A stretch of 10,479 bases of DNA, taken from contig JACQPF010000113.1 in NCBI GenBank assembly GCA_016207625.1, forward strand, positions 1-10,479, read 5' to 3'. The stretch's first letter is position 1. Every line of letters starts with the position of its first letter. This DNA comes from Elusimicrobiota bacterium (GTDB lineage: Bacteria; Elusimicrobiota; Elusimicrobia; FEN-1173). The notes beneath the pieces were generated by a model, which was given only the letters and a program-made list of their open reading frames with translations, made no database searches and was not told the DNA's origin. Made by a program: the position numbers and the translations under genes. This document shows, piece after piece, positions 1-6,609 of the stretch.

Positions 1-468
1 CCACTCGGGATGGGAGTGCCGCAGAGACAAAGCTTGAACGAGCTGTTTTCCCTCATCGGGCCAGGGAAGACCGTCCCGCTTCCTCTCCAAACTCCGGAGC
101 ACGCCGTTCACGAAAGCCGCGGCTCCCGCCGGGGCATGCTCCTTGGCGAGTTCCACGGATTCGTTCACCGCCGCGTAGGCGGGAGCGCGGTCACGCATAA
201 ACAACATCTGAAACGCGCCGAGCCGCAAGGAAGCGCGCACCGCCGGATCCAACGAGTCGATTTTTCGGCGGGAAACCTGGTTCAGGCACCAATCGAGCGT
301 GTTCCGCCGCTGCACGACTCCGGAAACGAGATCCCGGCTGAAGGCTTTGTCGCGGTCTTCCAGTCCCGGAACGCGGCGGCAGGACTCTTCAATGGCCGCG
401 CGCAGCGCCCCCCCTTTCTTCTCATAATGGAGGAGGGTTTTGTAAGCGATCTTACGCGCGGAGGACAT
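1..468 (-). CDS. rsmB: 16S rRNA (cytosine-967-C5) methyltransferase RsmB, N-terminal part, cut by window edge
   Basis: RsmB uses S-adenosylmethionine to methylate C967 of 16S rRNA. Only the first 156 codons are in the window, and the frame is open through base 1. These residues form the NusB-like RNA-binding domain that precedes the catalytic domain. The block LRLGAFQMLFMRDRAPAYAA (residues 81-100), followed by VNESVELAKEHA and FVNGVLRSLER, is the family signature. The LSLRHSHPEW stretch at 147-156 is the usual RsmB linker into the methyltransferase half and argues against a stand-alone NusB. The ATG at 466-468 has an AGGGG only three bases upstream, which is a poor Shine-Dalgarno spacing. 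The gene follows htpX, with a terminator hairpin in the gap ending about 16 bases before the start codon. The catalytic cysteines would lie outside the window. Confidence 0.93.
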   Translation of the reverse strand, partial: MSSARKIAYKTLLHYEKKGGALRAAIEESCRRVPGLEDRDKAFSRDLVSGVVQRRNTLDWCLNQVSRRKIDSLDPAVRASLRLGAFQMLFMRDRAPAYAAVNESVELAKEHAPAGAAAFVNGVLRSLERKRDGLPWPDEGKQLVQALSLRHSHPEW

Positions 469-483
469 CGGCCCCTGTACGAC

Positions 484-511
484 AAAAAGGGGCGGGTGTG
501 AAGCCCGCCCC
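484..511 (-). terminator. Rho-independent terminator between htpX and rsmB
   Basis: On the minus strand an 8-bp perfect stem, GGGGCGGG (511-504) with CCCGCCCC (496-489), encloses a 7-base loop and is followed directly by TTTTT (488-484). This is a textbook intrinsic terminator. It lies 23 bases after the htpX stop and ends 16 bases before the rsmB ATG. It should end or attenuate the def-fmt-htpX transcript. rsmB then needs read-through or a promoter that I cannot see. Confidence 0.85.
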
Positions 512-534
512 CATTTGAGAAAAAAGCTCGGAGA

Positions 535-1395
535 TCAGATTCGCCCGACCATTTGCTGCAGGCGGGCGATGCGATCCTGAATCGGGGGATGCGTCGAAAA
601 AAGCGTCACGAGCGATTTCCCGCTGAGCGGATTCACGATGAAAAGGTGCGCGGTGGACGGGCCCGCGTGCGGCATAGGAAGGGCTTTCGCTCCCATCTCC
701 AGCTTCTTCAGGGCGCCGGCCAGGGCGAGGGGGTCGCCGCAGAACTTCGCGCCCGTTTCATCCGCCCCGTATTCCCGCGACCGCGAGATGGCCGCCTGGA
801 TCAACATGGCGGCGACGGGGGCCAAAATGGCCGTGATGAGGAGAGCCGCCAAACCGACGTAGGGATTGCTGTTCCGGTCGTTGTTCCGGTGGCCGCCGAA
901 CATGGCCGCCCAGCGGGCCATGTTGGCCAGCATCATGATGGCCCCGGCGATGGTGGCGGCGATGCTGGAAACGAGGATGTCCCGGTTCTTCACGTGGCCC
1001 ATTTCATGCCCCAGCACTCCCGTCAATTCCTTTTCGTTCAAGATGCGGAGGATCCCTTCCGTGCAGGCCACCACCGCATGCTCGGGGTTGCGGCCCGTCG
1101 CGAAAGCGTTGGGCGTGTCCGTGGGGATGATGTAAATGCGCGGCAAGGGAAGGCCGGACACCTGGCTGAGGTTGCGGACGATGCGGTGAAGCTGAGGGTA
1201 CTCGCTTTCCCCCGCCGGTTTCGCGCGGTAGATCGCCAAAACGATCTTGTCCGAGAACCAGTAGGAAACGAAATTCATGATCACCGCGAAGAGAAACGCC
1301 GTGACCATCCCTTGCCGGCCTCCCAGCACTTGGCCCACCAGCATGAACAGGACGGTGAGCCCGGTCAAAAGAAGAAACGTCTTGAAGTGGTTCAT
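535..1395 (-). CDS. htpX: HtpX membrane-bound zinc metalloprotease (M48B)
   Basis: HtpX is an integral inner-membrane endopeptidase that degrades misfolded membrane proteins together with FtsH. The protein is 286 aa, the usual family length. Two hydrophobic segments at about residues 5-22 and 31-47 are followed by the zinc site HEMGH (130-134, ligands H130 and H134, catalytic E131). Two more membrane segments lie at about 141-160 and 180-202. The SREYGAD motif supplies the third zinc ligand, E208. The C-terminal FSTHPPIQDRIARL is also typical of M48B. The ATG at 1395 has GGAGG ten bases upstream. The gene begins 19 bases after the fmt stop, so it is probably co-transcribed with def-fmt, and an intrinsic terminator follows it. 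Confidence 0.96.
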   Translation of the reverse strand: MNHFKTFLLLTGLTVLFMLVGQVLGGRQGMVTAFLFAVIMNFVSYWFSDKIVLAIYRAKPAGESEYPQLHRIVRNLSQVSGLPLPRIYIIPTDTPNAFATGRNPEHAVVACTEGILRILNEKELTGVLGHEMGHVKNRDILVSSIAATIAGAIMMLANMARWAAMFGGHRNNDRNSNPYVGLAALLITAILAPVAAMLIQAAISRSREYGADETGAKFCGDPLALAGALKKLEMGAKALPMPHAGPSTAHLFIVNPLSGKSLVTLFSTHPPIQDRIARLQQMVGRI

Positions 1396-1414
1396 CTGGA
1401 AACAACCTCCGTCG

Positions 1415-2356
1415 TCAGGAAATCAATCCGAAGCGGTCGCCGACGTTCAAGCGGGCGCCGTTCCAAAAACTATCGGCCTCCATCTCTTTTTTGCCCTCCG
1501 GCTGAACGCGAAGGACTAAAATGGATGCATCTTTGCATTTTACCAAAAATCCACGATCCCTTTCCATCCCGATAATTTCTCCCGGCCTTCCCTCTCGGAG
1601 CCTGCGGACTTCCGCCTGGCGGATCTTCATTTGACGCCCCTTCAAAAAAGCGGTGGCCCCGGGCCATTCATAGGTGCCTCGGATCAAGTTCACCACGTCC
1701 TCGGCCGTTTGTTCCCCCCACCGGATGCGACCGTCCTCTTTCTTCAAAATCGGGGCCTGCGTGGCTTCGCCCTCCTGAGGCTCGGGCCGCCAATCGCCCG
1801 GCTCAAAATGGGCGAGGGCTTCGTCCAAGGCCTCAAGCCCCAACCGGGTCAACCTCCCGCGAAGCGTGATCGCATTGTCTTCGGGATCGATCTTGAGGGC
1901 CTTTTTCAGGAAAACGGGTCCGGAATCCAGGCCCTTTTCGATCCGGAACAGGGTGATGCCCGTTTCCTCCTCCCCGCGGATCAGCGCCCACTGCACCGGG
2001 CCGGCGCCCCGGTATTTGGGCAAAAGGGAGAAATGGACATTGACCATCCCGAGCCGAGGCCAGGAGAAAATGTTTTCCGGTATCAACTTCCCATACGCCA
2101 CGACAACGCCCAAGTCCACCGGGCCCCACGCCTTCAAGCTTTCCATGAAAGACGGGTCCCGCAGGGAGGAAGGCTGGAGGACGGGCAGGCGTTGGTCGAG
2201 GGCCGCTTTCTTCACGGCGGGCATCGCGGTTTCATATCCCCGCCCGGCGGGCTTGTCGGGAGACGTCACGACGCCGGCCACCTGTGACTTCTGCAGGAGG
2301 CGCTCCAGGAACGGGACCGCCGAGGCCGGGGTTCCTAAAAAGAGGGTTTTCAGCAA
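1415..2356 (-). CDS. fmt: Methionyl-tRNA formyltransferase, probable TTG start
   Basis: Fmt transfers a formyl group from 10-formyltetrahydrofolate to Met-tRNAfMet before translation initiation. The N-terminal Rossmann part starts KTLFLGTPASAVPFLERLL. The folate-site loop SPDKPAGRG and the core NVHFSLLPKYRGAGPVQWAL follow. Counting from the TTG at 2356, the catalytic residues are N106, H108 and D144 (in EKGLDSG), the same numbers as in E. coli. The C-terminal half carries the OB-like tRNA-binding domain. The TTG start gives 313 aa, close to the 315 of E. coli. The only in-frame ATG upstream (2431) would add 25 unlike residues encoded inside def. No clear Shine-Dalgarno sequence precedes the TTG, which starts 13 bases after the def stop, so coupling to def is likely. 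The CTG at 2353 is a less likely alternative start. Confidence 0.94.
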   Translation of the reverse strand: MLKTLFLGTPASAVPFLERLLQKSQVAGVVTSPDKPAGRGYETAMPAVKKAALDQRLPVLQPSSLRDPSFMESLKAWGPVDLGVVVAYGKLIPENIFSWPRLGMVNVHFSLLPKYRGAGPVQWALIRGEEETGITLFRIEKGLDSGPVFLKKALKIDPEDNAITLRGRLTRLGLEALDEALAHFEPGDWRPEPQEGEATQAPILKKEDGRIRWGEQTAEDVVNLIRGTYEWPGATAFLKGRQMKIRQAEVRRLREGRPGEIIGMERDRGFLVKCKDASILVLRVQPEGKKEMEADSFWNGARLNVGDRFGLIS

Positions 2357-2369
2357 GGGGGCGGCAGCG

Positions 2370-2918
2370 TCATTTCCACAGGCCGGCTTTTTTCTTCTTC
2401 CGGATTTCCCAGAACGCGCCCAGCCGCTCATGCACGGGCAAATGGTCGATGATCAGGACGCCGTCCAAATGGTCCAGCTCATGCTGGAGACAGCGGGCCA
2501 AAAGCCCGTCGCCGGAAACCGTAATCGGGAAACCGCTCTCATTCAAAGCGGACACGCGCACCCATTCCGCCCGCGGGATGTTCACGGACAGGCCGGGAAG
2601 GGAAAGGCAGCCTTCTTCCGAAAGGACGCGGCCCCGCTTTTCCTCCATCTTCGGGTTGATCAAAACCATGGGGCTGCTCTTGCCTTCCGGCATGAGATCG
2701 ACGACGGCCAGGCGCATGGGGACCCCCACCTGGGGGGCCGCCAGGCCGATGCCCGGCTCTGCATACATGGTGTGGAACATGGTCCGGATCAGCTTGCGCA
2801 ATTCGTCATCGATGGATTTCACGGGCTGCGCTTTCCGGCGCAGGACGGGGTCGCCGTATTTGCGGACGGCGAGGACATCGGTTTCTCTGACGGTGGCCTT
2901 GTTCATTCCTGTTTTCAT
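2370..2918 (-). CDS. def: Peptide deformylase
   Basis: Def removes the N-formyl group from nascent proteins and so completes the cycle opened by the adjacent fmt. All three metal-site motifs are present in the 182-aa reading: GIGLAAPQ (56-63), EGCLS (102-106, metal ligand C104) and HELDH (146-150, ligands H146 and H150, catalytic E147). The length suits a bacterial enzyme with a short basic C-terminal tail (IRKKKKAGLWK). The ATG at 2918 is chosen. The next in-frame ATG at 2906 would give 178 aa, and neither has a strong Shine-Dalgarno sequence. The first ATG lies only four bases after the rmuC stop. A TGATATAAT sequence overlaps this junction and could drive a short-leader transcript starting near the second ATG. 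Confidence 0.95.
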   Translation of the reverse strand: MKTGMNKATVRETDVLAVRKYGDPVLRRKAQPVKSIDDELRKLIRTMFHTMYAEPGIGLAAPQVGVPMRLAVVDLMPEGKSSPMVLINPKMEEKRGRVLSEEGCLSLPGLSVNIPRAEWVRVSALNESGFPITVSGDGLLARCLQHELDHLDGVLIIDHLPVHERLGAFWEIRKKKKAGLWK

Positions 2919-2925
2919 TATATCA
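2917..2925 (-). promoter_or_regulatory. Possible extended -10 element at the rmuC-def junction
   Basis: The minus strand reads TGATATAAT here, an exact match to the extended -10 consensus TGnTATAAT. No TTGACA-like hexamer lies about 17 bases further upstream (the position reads roughly CGAGGG), so only the extended -10 supports it. Transcription would begin near 2909-2910, after the first def ATG and just before the second at 2906. The match overlaps the rmuC stop and may be coincidental. Confidence 0.3.
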
Positions 2926-3996
2926 CACTTTCCCGGGGCCCTCGGCGGCGCTGCCGGCGGGCTCGGTGACTTCCAAGACGATGGAGGGTTTTTCCTCCGC
3001 AATGGAGAGCAGTTTGTCCTGGAACCGTTCCAGGCGCTTGCCGGCGTCTTCATACTTCCCTTTGGCGTTTGAGAGGTGCCGCCCGATCACGTCGAAATCC
3101 TCCGTGAACCGCCCGAAATCTCCCTGGAGCCTGGCCAGGTTCTGCATGATCAACCGGGCGTTCTCTTCGATCTGGAAGCCTTTCAGCCCGATGAGGATGG
3201 CCTGGAGATAGGCGTAGAAGGAGTTGGGCGAGACGGGGATCACGCGCCGCTTCAGGCAATAATCCGTCAAGGCCAACTCATCGTCTTTCTCCTCCTTGAT
3301 GATGCACTCGTAATACACGTTCTCGGCGGGGATGAACATCAGGGCGAAGTCGTAGGTCCCCTCATCGGGCAGGATGTACTTGCCGGCGATGGCGTCGACG
3401 TGCCTTTTGACGTCGGAGAAAAACTTCTTCCGCCAGGGGCGGCGATCCTCGTCCGCCGAGACGTCCAGCATCCGGCGGAAATTCTCCAGGGGGAACTTGG
3501 AATCCACGGGAACCATTTTCCCGCCCAGGCGGATGACGGCGTCCACGGTGTGGCCGGTCTTGAAAGCGTATTGCGCCTGGAAATGCTCCGCCGGCAGGAT
3601 CTGCCCGAGGAGGTCCACCAAAACGTATTCTCCCAGGCCGCCGCGCATCTTCGGCGAGCGGAGGATCTCCTGCAGGCCGGCGATGTCTTTGCCGATTTCA
3701 AAAATCCTTTGGGAAGCCTGCCCCAAGGCCCCCAAGCTGTTCTGGACCTCCCCCACCACGCGCGCCGCGTTGTCCAGCCGTTCCCCCACCGATTTTTGCG
3801 ACTGCATCACCTGGTGGGACACGGATTCCAGGCGCAGGTTCACCTGGCTGGTCACTTGGAAAAGCTGTTCGGAGACGCTTTGCCGGAAACCCTCTATTTG
3901 CTGCTGGAGGAGTTGGCGGGCTTGCCAACTGAAGAAAAGGGCGGCCATGCTGACCGCCACCACGATTGTCAGGCCTGCGACGATGAGCAGTTCCAT
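2923..3996 (-). CDS. rmuC: RmuC-family protein (DNA recombination protein RmuC)
   Basis: RmuC proteins are predicted nuclease-fold (PD-(D/E)XK-like) proteins. In E. coli loss of rmuC changes rearrangements at inverted repeats. The 357-aa protein has an N-terminal membrane segment (about 3-23) and a long amphipathic, probably coiled-coil, stretch (about 25-105). The conserved core follows: LQEILRSPKMRGGLGE (108-123), the VDAVI strand (151-155) and GGKMVPVDSKFPLENF (158-173), which holds the acidic and lysine residues expected at the active site. The IPAENVYYE and VIPVSPNSFYAYLQ blocks are also typical. It is shorter than E. coli RmuC (475 aa), mainly in the coiled-coil part. The ATG at 3996 has AAGGA six bases upstream and lies 18 bases after the previous stop. 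The link to def and fmt looks like operon membership rather than shared function. Confidence 0.92.
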   Translation of the reverse strand: MELLIVAGLTIVVAVSMAALFFSWQARQLLQQQIEGFRQSVSEQLFQVTSQVNLRLESVSHQVMQSQKSVGERLDNAARVVGEVQNSLGALGQASQRIFEIGKDIAGLQEILRSPKMRGGLGEYVLVDLLGQILPAEHFQAQYAFKTGHTVDAVIRLGGKMVPVDSKFPLENFRRMLDVSADEDRRPWRKKFFSDVKRHVDAIAGKYILPDEGTYDFALMFIPAENVYYECIIKEEKDDELALTDYCLKRRVIPVSPNSFYAYLQAILIGLKGFQIEENARLIMQNLARLQGDFGRFTEDFDVIGRHLSNAKGKYEDAGKRLERFQDKLLSIAEEKPSIVLEVTEPAGSAAEGPGKV

Positions 3997-4014
3997 TCGG
4001 TTCCTTTTGTTTTT

Positions 4015-4728
4015 CTAATATCCGCTCGGGACGAAGCGTTGCCGGAGGTGAGCGATCCAAACCATGAGGCTGTTGCGCATGCGGGCCGTCTCCCGCACGA
4101 GATGGAGATACCCTTCGGGAGACAGACGACGCCGGGGAAAGCGCGTGACGAGCCCCAAACAGGCGTCCGCGTGGATGAGGGCCATCTTGCAGCGGACGAT
4201 GTTTCCCTTGATGGAGTCCACCCGGTAACCCAAATCGTGGCCGGCCGCCAGATGCCGGGGCACTTGCAGAGCGTGCGCCCTCAAGTCCTTCAACAAGACC
4301 TGAAGCTGCCGATGGGAACGGCTCTTGTACTTCCTGTGCAGAAGGGGACCGAAATCGTTCTCGCAGAGGGAAACAATCCGGTATGCGTAACACTTGGACT
4401 GGCGATAGACGGGCAGGCTCTCCGCTTCCGCGCCCTCTTCCCAAAAGGCCAGCCGGCTTGGGGCGCCGGTTTCCTCTTCCGGAGGCTCGTCGGAAGACGA
4501 CGGCTCGAAAGGCGCCGATTCCGGGTGATCCGGGTTGATTCCAAAACGCTGGAGGACGTTGCGAAACGAAAGCTGCGATTCATCGTCCAAGCGGGTCCGC
4601 ATCCGCCGGACGTTCTTCCTCACTTCCTTCGACAGCTTTTCCTGCGCCTCGAAGAAGCGTTCCCAATCCGACTCATCCCAATCGCGGTCGAAATCAATGT
4701 CTTTGAAATATTCCTCATATGGGTTCAT
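4015..4728 (-). CDS. Protein of unknown function with possible S23/Avd-like four-helix domain
   Basis: I do not recognise this 237-aa protein as a named family. The ATG at 4728 is well supported by GAGGG eight bases upstream and by a strong promoter beginning at 4789. Residues 1-60 are charged and helical (many D, E, R and W). Residues 65-104 are a proline- and acid-rich linker. Residues 105-232 look like a helical bundle. Within it, LRAHALQVPRHLAAGHDLGY (149-168) lines up without gaps with the LRRAAVSIPxNIAEG core of S23/four-helix proteins. The flanking helices (VYRQSKCYAYRIVSL and the MALIHADACLGLV helix) fit the first and third helices of that fold. S23 relatives include the accessory Avd protein of diversity-generating retroelements, but no reverse transcriptase is present here. 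There is no signal peptide or membrane segment, so it is probably cytoplasmic. The domain assignment is inference. Confidence 0.8.
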   Translation of the reverse strand: MNPYEEYFKDIDFDRDWDESDWERFFEAQEKLSKEVRKNVRRMRTRLDDESQLSFRNVLQRFGINPDHPESAPFEPSSSDEPPEEETGAPSRLAFWEEGAEAESLPVYRQSKCYAYRIVSLCENDFGPLLHRKYKSRSHRQLQVLLKDLRAHALQVPRHLAAGHDLGYRVDSIKGNIVRCKMALIHADACLGLVTRFPRRRLSPEGYLHLVRETARMRNSLMVWIAHLRQRFVPSGY

Positions 4729-4761
4729 AACCACATCCCTCAAAACACCTATGTCGGGTAC

Positions 4762-4789
4762 ATTATACCACAGCCCCCCGCGATGCCAA
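4762..4789 (-). promoter_or_regulatory. Strong sigma-70-type promoter upstream of the 4015-4728 gene
   Basis: On the minus strand TTGGCA (4789-4784, five of six to TTGACA) is followed after 16 bases by a perfect TATAAT (4767-4762). A TGG immediately precedes the -10 hexamer and completes an extended -10 element. Predicted transcription starts near 4755, about 27 bases before the ATG at 4728. It lies between the yjbQ-like stop (4803) and the next gene and probably marks the start of the operon that contains rmuC, def, fmt and htpX. Confidence 0.8.
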
Positions 4790-4802
4790 CCGTCAAACAG
4801 CC

Positions 4803-5213
4803 CTATTCGCCGAGGATTTTCAGGACGACGCGTTTGCGTCTTTGGCCGTCGAACTCGGCGTAAAAGACCTGTTCCCACGGCCCGAGATCCAGTTGACCTT
4901 TCGTGACGGGGAGGAGGGCTTGGTGGTGCATGAGGGTGCGTTTCAGATGGGCGTCGGCGTTGTCCTCGCCCGTCAAATGATGCCGGTAATCCCCCATGGG
5001 GGCCAGCTTCTCCAGCCAATCCATCACGTCTTGCTTCAAACCGCTTTCTTCATCGTTGACCCAGATGGCCGCCGTGATGTGCATGGCGGAGACCAAACAG
5101 AGTCCCTCCTGGACCCCGCTTTGGGCCACCCGCTCCGCGATGTCGCCGGTGATGTTGATCAGCTCCTTGCGCTTCTTGGTGTTGAACCAGAGATAATCCG
5201 TAAAGGTCTTCAT
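4803..5213 (-). CDS. YjbQ/UPF0047 family protein (secondary thiamine-phosphate synthase-like)
   Basis: This is a small (136 aa) soluble protein of the YjbQ/UPF0047 family. Members show weak thiamine-phosphate synthase activity in vitro, but their physiological role is unsettled. The family signatures are clear: SAMHITAAIWVNDEESGLKQD (43-62) with conserved H45, then HHLTGEDNADAHLKRTL (78-94) with H79, D84, N85 and H89. The C-terminal strand block runs LPVTKGQLDLGPWEQV and YAEFDGQRRKRVV. The length matches the family. The ATG at 5213 overlaps the stop of the upstream lipoprotein gene as ATGA, and GGAGG lies nine bases upstream, so translation is probably coupled. The pairing with an envelope lipoprotein does not suggest a shared pathway. 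Confidence 0.93.
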   Translation of the reverse strand: MKTFTDYLWFNTKKRKELINITGDIAERVAQSGVQEGLCLVSAMHITAAIWVNDEESGLKQDVMDWLEKLAPMGDYRHHLTGEDNADAHLKRTLMHHQALLPVTKGQLDLGPWEQVFYAEFDGQRRKRVVLKILGE

Positions 5214-6169
5214 GGCGCCTCGCCTCCAATTTCTTTGCCGTTAGAGAGGTCATAGGACAACAGCTCCGTATTGCGCTTCTCCGTGGCGGGAGTGGCCAGG
5301 GTGGTCAGCACTTTGCCGACGCCCGGCGCGTAGTAGTCCTTCTTCCAAGACGTCTCGATGCCTTCCTGCTGTTCCCGCACGACCAGGCAATCCTTGAAAG
5401 CGCCGGCCGTCACGTGAACAGAGGTCGTCCCCTCGATCGTATAGGCGTATGTTTTCCCGGCCCGCTGGACGGTCCAGCGGGTCCCTTTCTCCAAGGGGTG
5501 CTTGAGGATGACGGAAAATCCGTTTTGTTTTTCGTCGTACTCCCGCAGCTCCAGGTTCTGTTTGCGGTAGATGCGGTTGGCCGACAGCTCCTTCACGAAA
5601 CGAGTCCCCGCGTAATAGCTCCGCGAGAAAAGCGCCCCGGAGGGGTGGTCGGCCCTCCGGGCCGCCGACTGTCCTCGCAGCTCGCCACGCGCCCCTGGCG
5701 CATCATGCGTCCCTTCGCTCTGCGAAGGGGCTGCGGAGAGGGCGGAGGGATCTTCTTCCGCGGGCCGGCAGGTGATCTTCACCAGGGCGTTCTTGCCGCC
5801 GGTCTCCGAATCCCCCTCTTCCCATTGGCCGTGCTCGACGAGCGGGAAATAATTGGGCGTGTTGAAAAGCTCTCTCTCCGCGCGGCGGCCGAAATCCTTC
5901 CGGTCGCCGTAGCGGTCGATGACGCTTTGCAGCAACCGGCGCGACAGCTCATGATCGGACAACGTCCGGGAAGCCAGGGTCCCCGCCGCCAACAGCGCTT
6001 CGGGAGCCAGCGCGTGTTCGGGATGGCGCTCCGCGAAACGCATATAGGCTTTCAAGGCTTGCTCATAGCGGCCTGATTTCTCTTGTTTTTCCGCCGCCAT
6101 GAAATGGACCCGCGCGCAGCCGGCCAGGGACCAGCCCGCCATCAGCAAGAACAGAAGGGAACGCCGCAT
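5210..6169 (-). CDS. Predicted lipoprotein with TPR-like N-terminus and an in-frame palindromic insert
   Basis: The 319-aa protein starts with a lipoprotein signal peptide: basic MRR, a hydrophobic stretch, and lipobox LAGC with C18 as the acylation site. Residues 25-105 resemble tetratricopeptide repeats (GRYEQALKAYMRFAERHPE, then ALLAAGTLA), as in BamD- or YbgF-type proteins. Residues about 182-312 form a beta-rich domain: PLEKGTRWTVQ, TSVHVTAGAFKDCLVVRE, YYAPGVGKVLT. This pattern occurs in many exported proteins of unknown function. Between them, residues about 141-179 are a low-complexity Ala/Ser/Arg/Gly stretch encoded by the hairpin-rich DNA at 5633-5730, and the frame is kept on both sides. 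The ATG at 6169 follows the vanZ-like stop by three bases, so translation is likely coupled, as there is no strong Shine-Dalgarno sequence. The exact role is unknown, and it probably sits in the cell envelope. Confidence 0.88.
   Translation of the reverse strand: MRRSLLFLLMAGWSLAGCARVHFMAAEKQEKSGRYEQALKAYMRFAERHPEHALAPEALLAAGTLASRTLSDHELSRRLLQSVIDRYGDRKDFGRRAERELFNTPNYFPLVEHGQWEEGDSETGGKNALVKITCRPAEEDPSALSAAPSQSEGTHDAPGARGELRGQSAARRADHPSGALFSRSYYAGTRFVKELSANRIYRKQNLELREYDEKQNGFSVILKHPLEKGTRWTVQRAGKTYAYTIEGTTSVHVTAGAFKDCLVVREQQEGIETSWKKDYYAPGVGKVLTTLATPATEKRNTELLSYDLSNGKEIGGEAP
5633..5730. repeat. Hairpin-rich palindromic element inside the lipoprotein gene
   Basis: About 100 bases carry five short inverted repeats, two overlapping by three bases. 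CCCC/GGGG lies at 5635-5645, and CGGCCC/GGGCCG with a 3-base loop at 5650-5664. GCGCC/GGCGC lies at 5689-5701, CGCAT/ATGCG at 5699-5709, and CCCTTCGC/GCGAAGGG with a 3-base loop at 5711-5729. GTCGGC (5648-5653) can alternatively pair with GCCGAC (5664-5669). The encoded peptide is low in complexity and fits neither flanking domain. The element resembles REP-like or Rickettsia palindromic-element-type insertions. The outer limits are uncertain by 10-20 bases. Confidence 0.6.
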
Positions 6170-6172
6170 GTC

Positions 6173-6580
6173 TTATTGAGTCTCAACGACGGTGTTTGAG
6201 AAGAGGAACGCAAGCGGTCCCGGCTTCTTCCGGCGCAGGAGGAGACACGCCAGGAGCGTCCCGCCGGAGTCGATCAGCACATCCAGGATCGCCGGCGATC
6301 TCCCGGGGACAAACCCCTGATGCCATTCGTCGCTGACGGCGTAGAGGACGCAGAACCCGACGGTCAGCCAAAACACCATGGGCTTTCGGAGCGGGCTCCC
6401 CTTCGCCAGGGCCCTCCAAAAGAGGGCCGCGAGGATGGCGTATTCGGTGATGTGCGCCATCTTGCGCAGCACCAAATCCCATTGACCCAGGCCCGTGCCC
6501 AAATCGGGGATCCCTGAGAGATAGAAAATCACGCCGCACCACGCCAGCACCGGGGCCCAGATGGAAACCAGACGTTTCAT
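6173..6580 (-). CDS. VanZ-family membrane protein
   Basis: VanZ-like proteins are small polytopic membrane proteins. The founding member gives low-level teicoplanin resistance, and most chromosomal homologues have no known function. From the ATG at 6580 the protein is 135 aa. It has hydrophobic segments at about 7-23, 45-58, 68-83 and 103-115. The family's charged motifs are present: KMAHITEY (40-47), then DEWHQGFVPGRSPAILDVLID (84-104). The alternative ATG at 6595 adds five residues but has no Shine-Dalgarno sequence. The ATG at 6580 has AAAGG seven bases upstream. It starts 29 bases after the LysM gene stop and ends three bases before the lipoprotein ATG, which makes a compact envelope-related group. 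Antibiotic resistance should not be inferred. Confidence 0.9.
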   Translation of the reverse strand: MKRLVSIWAPVLAWCGVIFYLSGIPDLGTGLGQWDLVLRKMAHITEYAILAALFWRALAKGSPLRKPMVFWLTVGFCVLYAVSDEWHQGFVPGRSPAILDVLIDSGGTLLACLLLRRKKPGPLAFLFSNTVVETQ

Positions 6581-6609
6581 GTGATTGCCTTTCATGGATT
6601 GTAACGGTT

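Noticed and set aside
1..468. Stand-alone NusB antitermination protein
   Set aside because: The NusB-like fold is present, but the linker LSLRHSHPEW and the open frame at the edge fit RsmB.
1866..2969. A 367-codon plus-strand frame opposite fmt and def
   Set aside because: It is the shadow of two enzymes with intact catalytic motifs. It shows no domain of its own.
4015..4728. Accessory protein of a diversity-generating retroelement
   Set aside because: Although an Avd-like fold is possible, there is no reverse transcriptase, template repeat or variable target gene in the window.
3076..4863. A 595-codon open frame on the plus strand
   Set aside because: It lies antisense to rmuC, the unknown gene and part of the yjbQ-like gene, all of which have family or start-site support on the minus strand. 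Its translation matches no family I know. Long antisense frames are expected in GC-rich coding DNA.
6173..6580. Glycopeptide resistance determinant
   Set aside because: VanZ-like proteins are common chromosomal genes, and no vanA, vanH, vanX or vanRS genes are present.
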